Of a stretch of DNA of 64,000 bases, positions 20,401 to 30,242 are shown piece after piece (positions within the stretch are counted from its first letter, which is position 1; each line of letters opens with the position of its first letter). The stretch is taken from the NCBI GenBank assembly GCA_037043235.1, contig JAWRVZ010000582.1, forward strand, positions 82,045 through 146,044, given 5' to 3'. The DNA comes from Rhodeus uyekii (Eukaryota > Chordata > Actinopteri > Cypriniformes > Acheilognathidae). The notes under the pieces were generated by a model that did no database searches, had not been told where the DNA came from, and saw only the letters and a list, made by a program, of their open reading frames with translations. A program made the position numbers and the translations under genes.

Positions 20401-22309
20401 TGATGCTCAAAAGACACATCATGAAAACACTCTCTATGAAAAGAGCAAAGAACTTGCCTTAAAACTCAAAGACAAAATAAATGATGAAGAAATACTGAAG
20501 AAAGAGTTTGATATGTTTTGGGAACAGCGTGTGAACGAGATTATTAGAGACACTCCAGCAGTGAAATACATTGATGTAATGAGAGATGTGAGAGAGATCC
20601 TCAGTGACATCTACAAAAGTGCTCCTATAGACCACTGGAGAGAGGGCAGAGATATTTTTTCTATGGAGAGTTATTCAGAATATGTTATTTTCAGAAAGTC
20701 CAAAAATATATGGATTCCAGAGGCTGTAAAGGATGCTTGCAGAACAGTTAAAGATTCATTAGGATATGATCGAACTCTGTCTTCAGAAGATGAAAAAGAA
20801 TTAAGATCATTAGTCACAGATGTGTCTCAGCAAACAAACAAAATGATCCAGTCAAATTCAGTTAAATTTTTAAAAAATGCTTGCAAAGCAGGATCTTCTC
20901 AAACTCTGTCTCCAGCAGATGAGACCCAAATAAAATCATTTGTCAAAGATGTTATTCAGCAGACAGACAAAATAATTCAGTCGTTCAACATTTCAAAGAT
21001 GGGCTACAACATCAGCTGCATTCAATTACTCATAGATTACATCAAGGAGAGACGAATACAACATCAGGATGGTTCAAATAAATATTATTTCAAGAATGAA
21101 TTCTTTATTGATTTGGTTCTTTACATCAGTAAGAGAGCAAATAAGATGATTACTGACCAACACAAACTGTACAGAGATGCCAATGATCCTGTAATTTATG
21201 TTAAGAAGAAGAGAGAAGAGTACTATACTATTTTCCAGAAATACTGTCATGGAGCAACATCAGCTGCCATTTTTGGTGAGATCATCTGTCAGAAACTTAA
21301 AGAGTCCATTGAGCAGAGTGTCTACAAGAAAACTGCCAGAGATTTAGCAGATGAAATGAGATCAAACTGCGAATCACTGAATGGAAACAGATCAAATCTG
21401 GAGAAACACATCCTGAAGAAACTGGCTGAAGAAGAGGATTTTGACAAATACATGTTTTACATTCGTAATCCCAGAGATCACTTCAAGAGTTTCATCAGAG
21501 ATGAAGTCAGTCGGTACATCACTGATAAGTTCAGTGTCAGTGTTTTACCCAAGATGAAGGACAACATTAAACTCCTGCAGCAGAAGATCATGGAAGCAGC
21601 ACATGAATCTACTGAACATGTTCAAGTGAACAGAGGAAATGCTGGTTTGTGGTTGAAGAGTTTCACACAGAAGCTCTCAGATGTGCTGATCTTCTCTGAA
21701 AAAGACCTTAGTGGAGTGAAACATGATCATGTTGATGTGAAACTCCTAGAAGACACAATAAGACAAGAACTTACTGCTATAATATCTGATATCAGCAAAA
21801 AAGTCAGCAAAATACCTACTTTTCCAATAATGCTGGACTATAAGTATAAACCAGATGAGCTTCTGATTGATCACTTCTGCCAGTGCTGTTGGGTTCAGTG
21901 TCCGTTCTGTGGAGCCGTCTGCACAAACACCATTGAAAACCATGATGGAGATCACAGTGTTTCTTTCCATCGTTGTATTGGAGTAAATAGCTGGTTTTAC
22001 AAAGAATCAGAAAACTTGTCTAATTGCATCTGCACATCAGAAGTAGGATGTAATGGATATTTTTTTCCCAATGATTCAGATGATAAAGTCCTCTGGAGAG
22101 AATACAGAACAGCAGGAGAAGTTTATGCAAACTGGAGCATCACTCCTGATCTCTCTGAACTGCCCTACTGGAAGTGGTTTGTGTGTAGATTCCAGAAAGA
22201 TCTGGAAAAGCAATATAATAAAACATTTGAGAGAGTGGGTAAGATTCCAGCTGAATGGAGAAAATATTCAAAACAGGAAGCCATTGACAGTTTGGATCAA
22301 TATATCTAA
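17411..22309 (+). CDS. gvin1: Interferon-induced very large GTPase 1-like protein
   Basis: A single intact exon of 1632 codons. Members of this family are giant dynamin-related GTPases induced by interferon. The N-terminal third carries family blocks such as SQCQYALPLLVPDPFTQQIE. The GTPase core has the P-loop GIQSSGKST at residues 636-644, a switch region RCTRGAFM, the DTEGL motif at 689-693 and FVHQNMSD in place of the usual NKxD. Long helical, charged stretches (about 800-1100) suggest coiled coils. The C-terminus has a Cys/His cluster (CQCCWVQCPFCG...HRC, about 1489-1525) that could bind zinc. I start at ATG 17411 because the upstream in-frame ATG at 17384 lies before a splice acceptor (TCTTCAACAG at 17402) that fits a giant exon with a leader exon far upstream. 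P3 at 9.2 kb is the candidate promoter. Paralogue naming is uncertain in fish, where this family is highly expanded. Confidence 0.92.
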   Translation: MDCVTKEVSQSPDLQLGKTERIIILLQRLNLENKTLRPRDVFWITKHSLQSCESYSEEDLIQTFIQKVLMLNYRARYIHVIEDQIQQMEIGSSKEEFDFFDDVLQNLSLSNEGTSQYERIHPMDVQMAVFHCADSFLKQLMVTKLSQCQYALPLLVPDPFTQQIEFPLWTFRQINKSWKMRNNNNNETISQTQPIYKALTPMVFFFRFGSVSTSKSELMNNLINEKHNTFFHRNCPGSSRTRELMDGVVEIAWFCPSGKNTDKFKDCVAFCNLHGDAGEHEKQLEILTKMASVNVALLPQLKRNDKNATIIQNLYKDKKPLLCLLPDGESNLTKTRKGKYKIGLKNRNQSEVSEELRRAINDCLSESSHTFRLEDVSKHSEIRVDEKDDDDCRRGKEAAQQMMSLLERKNLAEIKESFLPHQGKLWHQWSQKNKELHRRRVGETELDISRKQTEMKEIREKQHETDISEFMMLFIKEIDSQTEQRIMFFLKWLRVFLDEYTSADLSDLHHNYNEKWSTVLKLKRNRRESEQLKFEQTELERISEEIQAAAFGLEHIMREIGQIYESCSSVKKNKKDLQFDILFLPSLAAEMMISGFPLELMDGDAAHVPVIWISAVLDELIQKLGDQRVFVLSILGIQSSGKSTMLNAMFGLQFAVSAGRCTRGAFMQLVKVSDEMKTHMNFDYIMVVDTEGLRALELAGRSTRHQDNELATFVVGLANLTLINIFGENPSEMQDILQIVVQAFLRMKKVRLNPRCVFVHQNMSDVTAGDKNMEGRKRLQEKLDELTKLAAKDEGLDTESFNDVIRFDVQNDVKYFAQLWEGSPPMAPPNPNYCEHIQELKEIIMSHSSKSDGMMLTHLKDRIKDFWEALLNERFIFSFRNSLEISAYKKLETEYNKWSWSLRSAMVKAENKLHNKIENKVIHEVEEIYLQRELKKTRREVEKSMSDFFEKDTDKDILIQWKTSFEIKIKELQENIVRETKKKLQEILQQRDLRKKIDAQKTHHENTLYEKSKELALKLKDKINDEEILKKEFDMFWEQRVNEIIRDTPAVKYIDVMRDVREILSDIYKSAPIDHWREGRDIFSMESYSEYVIFRKSKNIWIPEAVKDACRTVKDSLGYDRTLSSEDEKELRSLVTDVSQQTNKMIQSNSVKFLKNACKAGSSQTLSPADETQIKSFVKDVIQQTDKIIQSFNISKMGYNISCIQLLIDYIKERRIQHQDGSNKYYFKNEFFIDLVLYISKRANKMITDQHKLYRDANDPVIYVKKKREEYYTIFQKYCHGATSAAIFGEIICQKLKESIEQSVYKKTARDLADEMRSNCESLNGNRSNLEKHILKKLAEEEDFDKYMFYIRNPRDHFKSFIRDEVSRYITDKFSVSVLPKMKDNIKLLQQKIMEAAHESTEHVQVNRGNAGLWLKSFTQKLSDVLIFSEKDLSGVKHDHVDVKLLEDTIRQELTAIISDISKKVSKIPTFPIMLDYKYKPDELLIDHFCQCCWVQCPFCGAVCTNTIENHDGDHSVSFHRCIGVNSWFYKESENLSNCICTSEVGCNGYFFPNDSDDKVLWREYRTAGEVYANWSITPDLSELPYWKWFVCRFQKDLEKQYNKTFERVGKIPAEWRKYSKQEAIDSLDQYI

Positions 22310-22676
22310 ATGAGCATATTTAGGGATTCTTATGTCTCCACTGCTTAGATAACTTTCGGAAGTGAGATTATGTTCAACGTCACTGACACTAAGTAATTCT
22401 GAGTAGCTCTCCAGAATTGGTGACCACTATGACAGACAGATGTCAAAAATTAAAATTATAATGTTGTTGTTGCATTTTTTGTTTATTAGAAGGTCCAATG
22501 TACATATAATCTCATGTAGAAACAGAAAATCAGTGAGTGACTTCGTTTTCACATACTTGCGACTTAATTATAATGAGTGCTAAGGTGTCACGTGTTACAG
22601 TGTGACAGTGTTACAGTGTTTTGCAAGGATAACTTGCAAAACATGACCATATTTTAAGACCTTTACTGTAAATTCA

Positions 22677-22682
22677 AATAAA
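22677..22682 (+). terminator. Poly(A) signal AATAAA after the gvin1-like exon
   Basis: First canonical AATAAA about 370 bp past the stop codon, within CAAATAAAACACTGG. Confidence 0.5.
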
Positions 22683-22699
22683 ACACTGGAAAGGAAGAT

Positions 22700-24486
22700 T
22701 TAAAAGCAAAATCATCAAATTCTATGTTTAACATTTCTTATTATGATCATCAAAAACTTTTCACACTGTAACACAGGACATTCGCGTTCAGCCTTGATAG
22801 AGTGATAGAGTCTTTTTTGAGGAAAATATTTTACTATTACCATTGCAATATGTTGTGTGTGAATCATATTTTGAATATATATGTTATTATACCACAGGCA
22901 AACCAGCATGAAGTTGGACCCCCACCCAACGCAAAATAGTCTCGTTCGTTTGTGCTGCACACATTTTCATTTGTGCTGTTTTTTTTTTTTTTAGATATTA
23001 AAATAATAATTATAGGTCAATCTAGGTCACTCCCCCGCTCTTAATTCAGCCAAACTGGTCTTGTTCGTTTGTGTTTCATTTGTGCGGTTTCGGTTTATTA
23101 AATATTAAACATTTTATTATGGCGGATGACATCATCGGCCCTGTCAGCTCCAAATTTAACAAAAAAGGTCTTGTTCGTTTGTGCTCCGTTTGTGCTAGTG
23201 TTTTAATATCGAACATTATAGGTGCGTTATTAATGCTGGTATTACAATACTAATAAGAGTAAAATAGATCATTTATCTGGTCACAAATTTAAGATTCATT
23301 AGCAATGACTATTTTATTTCTGGTTTGTCATTTGTTAAATGTCTTACCAGCATATTTCATGCTAGTAAAGATGTTTTTATTAGAACGACAATTCAACTGT
23401 CTGGACTATTAAACAATTCAATAAACAATTATCTTTACTTACCTGGTCTCGCATTACTTTTTATTTTATTTACAAAGATTATCTGCGACACTTCACTGCC
23501 AGCACTAGAACAATTGACACTTCTGGTCAAGATGCTCCTGTGAAAATCAATGTAGAGTTGAGAAAAGATCGATACAAAATCAAACTACAGAAGTCATTAC
23601 TAAATCAAATTTCTGGCCAATAAAAGTACAAAAGTTTTAACACTATCAATTATAACATTATTAGTTAACTTCAAGAATAGTACAACATACAAGAGAGCTG
23701 ATATTATCAATGTTTACTAAACAGAAAACTCATTGCTAATAATATTGCTAATAAATATAAAAATGCTAACTAGATGAGTAAAGTTTATAAACAAACTTTA
23801 AGTTGGCTTGAGAAAGCCTAGCCTGAAAGTTTAAATTAGTTGTAAAAGCTTCAAGCTTGAAAAGTTTTGAGAGTTTAAACTTTAAAAGATTTAACATGAA
23901 TTGACATGTCTCTAGTGAGATTTATTTGGAGATTACTGATGATTCAGTTGAACAGTGAGTGGTCTGAAATATTAAAGAATAACAATGAATATTAAATATA
24001 AATCTAAAATCAACAACATTTACCTTGGTCATAAACATGATTAAATTATCAATTTATTACAGAACTGTTGCAATACTTGGTCAGTCCACAAGATGGCATC
24101 TAGGGTACACACATAATCGGTGTTGTAACCAAATACGAAAAAATAAATTATAACTATGCTTTTTGATCCTCAAAGTGTTGGAAAATTGCAATTAGTTTAT
24201 AAAAATGTCTACGATTTAATTACATCCTTGGCTTTTAACGGTCAGTATTCACTAATGTGAATAATACTTTGTTTTATTTCTATTTTAAAAACGTAATTAA
24301 GCATTATTTATATAGTCTTACCACTTTCAAAACAGACTGCAGTTACAGATGTATAATGCCATCCTTCATGGGAAACAAAATAACTTAAATATTAGTATTT
24401 TTTTAAATCATTCCTGCACAAGTACAATGGGGAGAGTAATGCAGTTTTTTTCGAATCTCAAGCAGTTTACAGTTTGAATCGATGTG
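22700..24486. other. Intergenic AT-rich sequence with a three-fold motif
   Basis: No gene is seen. The motif TTGTTCGTTTGTG recurs at about 22941, 23061 and 23171 (the first as TCGTTCGTTTGTG), each followed after 10-20 bases by a TTTGTGC block, at spacings of about 120 and 110 bp. Confidence 0.5.
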
Positions 24487-24891
24487 CCATGTTCCCTGTC
24501 AAAGGAACTCAACATTGTGTCAAACGCATATGGGAACGCCTTAGCGTGATTGTCTCTTGAAGCACAATGAAATCCAGGTGTGCGAGTGCACGTCGCCGAG
24601 GGTGACGTCATGAGCCAGGAGTATATAGAGCATGCCATGACCCGGAAGCCGCAGCTTTAGTGTCTTCAACAAGCGCTCGAAGCTAACGTGTGTGTGTGCA
24701 TAGCTGGCTGTAAGTTTGTTCTTTTTGATCACTTACCTTTTGAAATGGCGGATACAGAGTCCTTTCAGGTCTGAGGACTGTCCTCCAGGCTAAGGCGGCC
24801 AAGAGCAAGAGGCCCTGACCCCAGCGTCCTTCGGCCTCACAGGGGTCCCCCCGCTGGTCTACCTCGAGGGGTAGATAAGTGCCCTGCAAGT

Positions 24892-25610
24892 GTGGTAGCG
24901 GGCCTGATACCTCGAGAGGGCCGGGTCATGCTCTCCGCAGGCAGCTCCTTCCAGTCGTGTTCCTCTCGGGATACGCTGGACAGGTCGCTCTCTCTGAGGA
25001 GAGTCCTAGAGCATCTACTCCGGCGGCTCTCTGGTATCTACCAGGGCCCCGGAGTGGAAAAATATATCTGTTCAGAGGTTGGTCTCGAGAGGCTGATACC
25101 CCTAGTAGATTTCATGACAGCGTGGCTAAGTCTGCCAGGTATCTCTCGTTGGGTCCTGCCTATGGGGGTTCTGTCAACCGTGGTGGACCCCAAGCAGGCT
25201 CTGCTCATGGAACAGGAAGTAGACTCACTGCTGAGGAAGGAGGCAATAGAGTATGTTCCTCTCTCAGCCAGAGATTCTGGCTTTTACGGATATTTCCACG
25301 TCTCCATCCTTCCACAGCATTGGAAGTTCCTCAGATTCGCCTTCGGGGGCAAGGCTTATCAGTACCGAGTTCTTCCGTTCGGCCTGGCTTTGTCTCCACG
25401 CACTTTCACCAAGTGCGTGGATGCAGCTCTAGCTCTGCTCCGTTCTCGAGGGATCCGGATCTTAAATTACATCGACGACTGGCTCATTCTGGCCCAGTTT
25501 CGAGAGATTGCGGTGCGACATCGAAATGTCGTTTTCGCGCACATGAAGGAACTTGGGCTAAGACATCAAAAAGAGTGTGCTCTTGCCGAGGTAGAGCACT
25601 ACATTCCTCG
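24892..25610 (+). pseudogene. DIRS 2 reverse transcriptase, motif A deleted
   Basis: The frame is open with FHVSILPQHWKFLRFAFGGK, YQYRVLPFGLALSPRTF and the catalytic YIDD (about 25469-25480). Compared with DIRS 1, the segment between SGFY and FHVS is missing (about 25290), which removes the PKKDGG...ILDLR block and the motif A aspartate. The product could not polymerise. The frame breaks near 25600, before the RNase H part. Confidence 0.75.
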
Positions 25611-25627
25611 GCGTCGTATGGGACTCT

Positions 25628-26530
25628 GTGTTGATGTCAGCACGGCTTTCCCCCGTGCGCATCGCCACAATCCTATCTTCAGTCAACGACATAAAGCTAG
25701 GCCAGCTGGTCACTGTCAGACACTTCCAGAGAGTTCTGGAACTCATGGCGGCGGCCTCCTGTGTGATACCACTGGGCCTGCTCCACATGAAACATCTGCA
25801 GTGGTGGCTCAAGACCAGGGGGTTTTCCCCTTGAGAAAATCCTTGCCGCCTGATCAAGGTTTCAAGGCGCTGCCTGCGGGCCTTGCATCAGTGGAAGAGT
25901 CCCTGGTTTCTTGCCCAAAGACTTGTACTGGGACCAATCTGTCACCGCGTGATGCTGTCGACAGACGCCTCCCACTCAGGTTGGGGGGCGGTCTTGAGAG
26001 ACCACTCAGCTCAGGGTCTGTGGAGCGGACGTTGCCTCTCCCTGCATATAAATGCGCTGGAAATGTTGGCCGTCTGGAAGGCGCTTCAGGCCTTTCTTCC
26101 AGACCTTTGGGGACACCACATGGTGGTCTCCTACATAAATCACCAGGGAGGTCTCCGCTCTCGTCAGCTTTGCAAGCTAGCTGGGCGGATCCTCCTCTGG
26201 GCCCAGAACAAACTCTGCTCTCTCAGAGCAGTGTACATTCCGGAGCAATGGGAAGCAAGGGATTCCGGTGATCCCAGAACACAGGAGCAGACCTCCTGTC
26301 TCCTGTCGAGGCCCGGGGAATGGATGCTCTACACCGAGGTGGTGGAGCAGATTTGGGAGAAGTTCGGTCAGGCTCAAGTGGACCTCATTGCGTTCCACGA
26401 GGCGACCCATTGCCCTCTGTGGTACTCCCTCCTCCACCCAGCCCCTCTAGGGCTGGATGCGATGCAACAGGAGTGGCCGAGGCTACCCCTGTATGCCTTT
26501 CCCCCGTATCCCTGCTCCTGGGGGTTCTAG
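25628..26530 (+). pseudogene. DIRS 2 RNase H region, third acidic site missing
   Basis: The translation in frame 2 shows LSTDASHSGWGAVLRDHSAQ and ALEMLAVWKAL. The block that should hold the third Asp (TDST in DIRS 1) is deleted, leaving HHMVVSYINHQGG. The frame continues to 26530. Confidence 0.7.
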
Positions 26531-26859
26531 AGAAAGTTTGCCAGAACAGGGTCGGTCTCACCTTAATTGCCCAGCGGTGGCCAGGCAGGGTGTGGTTCTC
26601 GGACTTAGTGTCCCTCATAGACGGCACTCCTTGGGAGATTCCCGTCAGAGTGGACCTTCTGTCCCAGGCTCAGGGCAGGATCCTTCATCCTCGCCCGGAA
26701 CTGTGGAATCTGTGGGTCTGGCCTATGAGGAGGCCCGACTCATAGACTCTGGTCTCTCGACTGACCATTCTCCACTCTAGAGCCCCGTACACGAGGAAAC
26801 TCTACGCTCGGAAGTGGAAAACCTTCACTTCCTGGTGCAGCGACAAACATTTAGACCCA

Positions 26860-27663
26860 GTGACCTGCCAAGTTGGTATCATTCTGGATTTTCTACAAGA
26901 AATGTTCGCTGCCGGGCTGTCCCCCTCCACGCTTAAGGTGTACATGGCTGCCATTTCGGCTTACCACGTTCCCCCAAGTGGTACCCCTTTGGGTCGGGAC
27001 CCCCCAGTATTGAATTTCCTTCTTGGCACTTTGAGGCTAAGGCCTGCGGTACGCTCTTGGGTACTGTCCCAGGCACCCTTTGAGCCGCTCGAGGACATCT
27101 CGGAGAAATTCCTCACCCTTAAAACAGTTTTCCTTTTAGCCATCTCCTCCTTTAAGAGGGTTGGCAACCTTCAGGCCCTCTCTGTGGCCCCTTCCTGTCT
27201 GGAGTTTGCTCCTGGCTTGGTGAAAGCCTTACTCTTTCCCAGACCGGGATATATCCCTAAAGTGCTTTCGAGCCCCGCTCGTCACACTATACTGCAGGCC
27301 TTATATCCTCCACCCTTTCTTGATCATGACCAGGAGTCCAAGAACATGGTCTGTCCAGCACGAGCACTGGACACCTACGTCCGCAGAGCAGCTTCATGGC
27401 GTAGGTCAGACCAACTCTTTGTATGCTTCGGGGCTCCTAAGGGAGCTCCAGCATCAAAACCAACTCTGAGCAGGTGGATAGTCGAGCCTATCTCCCTGGC
27501 TTATGATCTGGCGGGTCAGCAGTGTCCTCTGCATGTCTACACCCACTCTACCTATGGAGCATGGCAACCTCTAAAGCTTTTTTCGCAGGGGCTCCCCTTG
27601 CTGATATTTGTGATGCGGCTGGCTGGTCCTCACCACATACCTTTTTTAGGTTCTACCAACTAG
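26860..27663 (+). pseudogene. DIRS 2 tyrosine recombinase region
   Basis: 267 open codons. The N-terminal helical block IILDFLQEMFAAGLSPSTLK is followed by SAYHVPPSG, LRLRPAVRSWVLSQAPFEPL and KTVFLLAISSFKRVGNLQAL, which match the recombinase layout of fish DIRS elements. The end is out of register: the expected final block GWSSPHTF..FYQLDL appears as LAGPHHIPFLGSTN in a shifted frame. One or more late frameshifts have therefore destroyed the catalytic C-terminus. Confidence 0.7.
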
Positions 27664-28079
27664 ACCTTAACCCCGCTGTGGGAACTTTGACCCTTTCGTA
27701 GTGAGCTACGTTAGCTGGGCCTACTCCATACGCTGAGGCGGCGTGGGTTTTCCTCGTTCCCATATGCATTCGACGCAGTATTGAGTTCCCTTGACAGTGA
27801 ACGTCTCGGGTTACTTACGTAACCCTAGTTCCCTTAGAGGGAACGAGACCCATTATTGTGTGACGTCAGAATTAAGGGACGGGTCGCACGTAGTGTTGGG
27901 GGTTTCCGCATAATTGGGCTCCTTTTGGTCATGTCCGACCGGAAAAAAAAATGCATTGGGCTGGTTGATAAAAATTGGGCTGGTTTTTGATGCAAAACCC
28001 GCCCAAATTTCATATATAAATGCATATAAATTCCATTAAAACAAGCTTACCATTAACAATCGTCTCTCTCTCTATATAC

Positions 28080-28813
28080 ACCAATGTGTTCGTTAAATAT
28101 AGCAATTTATGACAAAATTCAAAATGTCCGACGCTCAAAATGGACGATATGGGAAAATTTGCATAACTCGGCATGATACACTGAATCTAAAGAGACCAGT
28201 TTTATGATTTTTGGCCAAAGCGTTCAGGAGCAAAAATGTCACTTTTTTTTGGGTGGTCATCTTCTGACCACTAGGGGGCACTGCACCAAAACTCTGCAGA
28301 TACTCTCAGATCATCATTGACATAACTAACACCAAGTTTGGTCAGAATACACAAATGCATTGCGGAGATATAGCCTCGATTTCATTTTTGCAGCGATTTT
28401 GTCGAATTCTTTCGCAAGTTATTCGTAAACGGTTTGACGAATCAACTTGATTTCCATAACTTTTGGTCAACATAGTCTGGAGATGATGTGGTTCAATTTT
28501 TGTCAAAATCAGACTTACGGCCTAGGAGGAGTTTGAAAAAGTTGGCTTATTGTAAAATTCAAGATGGCGGAAATTTTTCATTGCAATCGAATCGTCTTGA
28601 GCCAAGTGGACAAAGAATTCAGTGGACAATGGAATTTTGTTTCTAGCCCTTATGGTTCAAGAGTTATTAGCATAAACGTGACTGTAAATTTGGACAGTTG
28701 GTGGTGCTAGAGGGATTGACTTCATCCATCCAATTGTTCTGGTCAATGATTAGACTGTCCTCTATACGTGTGCCAAATTTCATAACTTTCCCCCAAACGG
28801 TACTATGGGCTGC
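28080..28813 (-). repeat. Inverted partial copy of the 2.2-kb repeat
   Basis: Read on the minus strand it matches about 910-1650 (shared AAAATCATAAAACT, CCACTAGGGGGCA-type and GTGGTTCAATTTT blocks). It is cut on its right by the LTR at 28814. Confidence 0.75.
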
Positions 28814-30021
28814 TGTAGCGAAATCAGCTCAAGGTAATCGGGGTAGTGGGATCTATGTATATAGTTTGATCATGTGTTATGACCAAATATGCACATAGAT
28901 CCAGCTTAAAGGGAATTGTGTATATTGATAATCATAACAGATTACAATTAATTATGAATACAAGTAGCTTGATTTGGCTTATAGAATTGATTAATATGTG
29001 CGCTCATATGAGCCGCGCGATCTTTATGAACTTTAACAAAGATCATCTTCATCGTCATAAAGAAGAATCTTTCATTATCGTACCAAAGTACTTAGCATTG
29101 TAGCAAGATGCAAACGTAGAAGTGACTTACTCAAGAATATTACAGAATCAATCATGTGTGATTATATACACAATGTTTTATTAAACAAAATACGAAAACA
29201 AACGTTAAACACAAAACATAGACTTAACGGAGAGTGAGAGAAAGAGATGTTTGAGAGAGAAAGAGGGAGAGAGAGAGAGAGAGAAGTAAGGAAGCGACAT
29301 TCCTACATACAATTAAACCTTTGAGAAAACCATCATGGAAATTCACCTTTAAAAAGGGGCAGCTAAGCTTTAAACGCATTTAGAGTTCGTAAAACGATAC
29401 TTGCATTGGGTTTCCCGTGTGTGTGGAGTTACCAAACCTTGCGTTGAGAGAGTTGCTTTGGTTGGATGCTGGTTTGTTTCTTGGGTCCTTTGTTTGAATC
29501 GCGGGAGATTCAAATGGCTGTTTGTTCTGAAGGTGCGGTCGCTGGAGGCTGCCTGAAAGGCCCTACCCCCACAGGAGCAAAGATGTACAGGAAGGCAGGA
29601 AAAGGGTTCAGGAGAGAATCAAGAGAGAGAGATGTTTGAATCTCAGGGGTCTTATAGAAACATAGGGACACTCCCACACCTTGGATGAGGAGCCAATCGC
29701 TGGCTTGGAGGTGCATGCTGGGAAATTTCCTTTTGTCTCCGTTCACCCTAATTTGCATCATTTATTATCCTGTGTGGAACTTACTCAGATTTCATCAAAC
29801 AAGGGTAGAAATTATATAATACAAAGAAAAACGGTACCAAGAAAGATAGAAAGACATAAAAGACATTTCAAACAATGTTATACTTACTTAAAGGTCTAAA
29901 TGAACTACCAAAAATAACTAAAAAGATTACAACATGGAGGGCATGCATACATCAGGAAATATCATAAACAAGATGGCTGAAGATGAGTTTACATTGTATG
30001 TAGACGTTTTTGTATATTCCA

Positions 30022-30052
<31 letters not shown>

Positions 30053-30228
30053 GTTCATTCTGTGGAATGTGGGTGTCAGGAGATGGTCGGGGGAACAAAG
30101 GGTTTTATGGCCCCCAGGGCCATAAAATGACCGTGAGTGAGCCTTCAAGTCTCACTCTGTTAATTCAAAGTCACAGATCAGATATTTGTTTTTGATCGAT
30201 CAATTTGAGACACCATCCAGATGCTACA
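28814..30228 (-). repeat. 3' LTR of the tRNA-Ala-primed element
   Basis: 1415 bp, closely similar to 32744-34298. It lacks a block present in the other LTR near 32932-32960 and has a shorter GA run. On the minus strand it holds an AATAAA signal (about 29180). Confidence 0.85.
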
Positions 30229-30230
30229 TA

Positions 30231-30242
30231 TTCCCCCCTTCT
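30231..30242 (-). promoter_or_regulatory. Polypurine tract
   Basis: On the minus strand AGAAGGGGGGAA lies two bases before the 3' LTR start (TGTAGC). This is the expected primer for plus-strand DNA synthesis. Confidence 0.75.

Larger units (their letters stand above)
24487..27845 (+). mobile_element. DIRS-type retrotransposon 2, internally deleted
   Basis: Same class and order as DIRS 1. The left end (24487-24540) is inversely repeated at about 27757-27805 (GTTCCCATATGCATT, TTGAGTTCCCTTGACAG), and a further end-type block follows to about 27845. The gag region is almost absent (about 24760-24890). Reverse transcriptase, RNase H and recombinase remain with deletions that remove catalytic residues. 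The span is 3.4 kb against 4.8 kb for DIRS 1. Confidence 0.8.
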
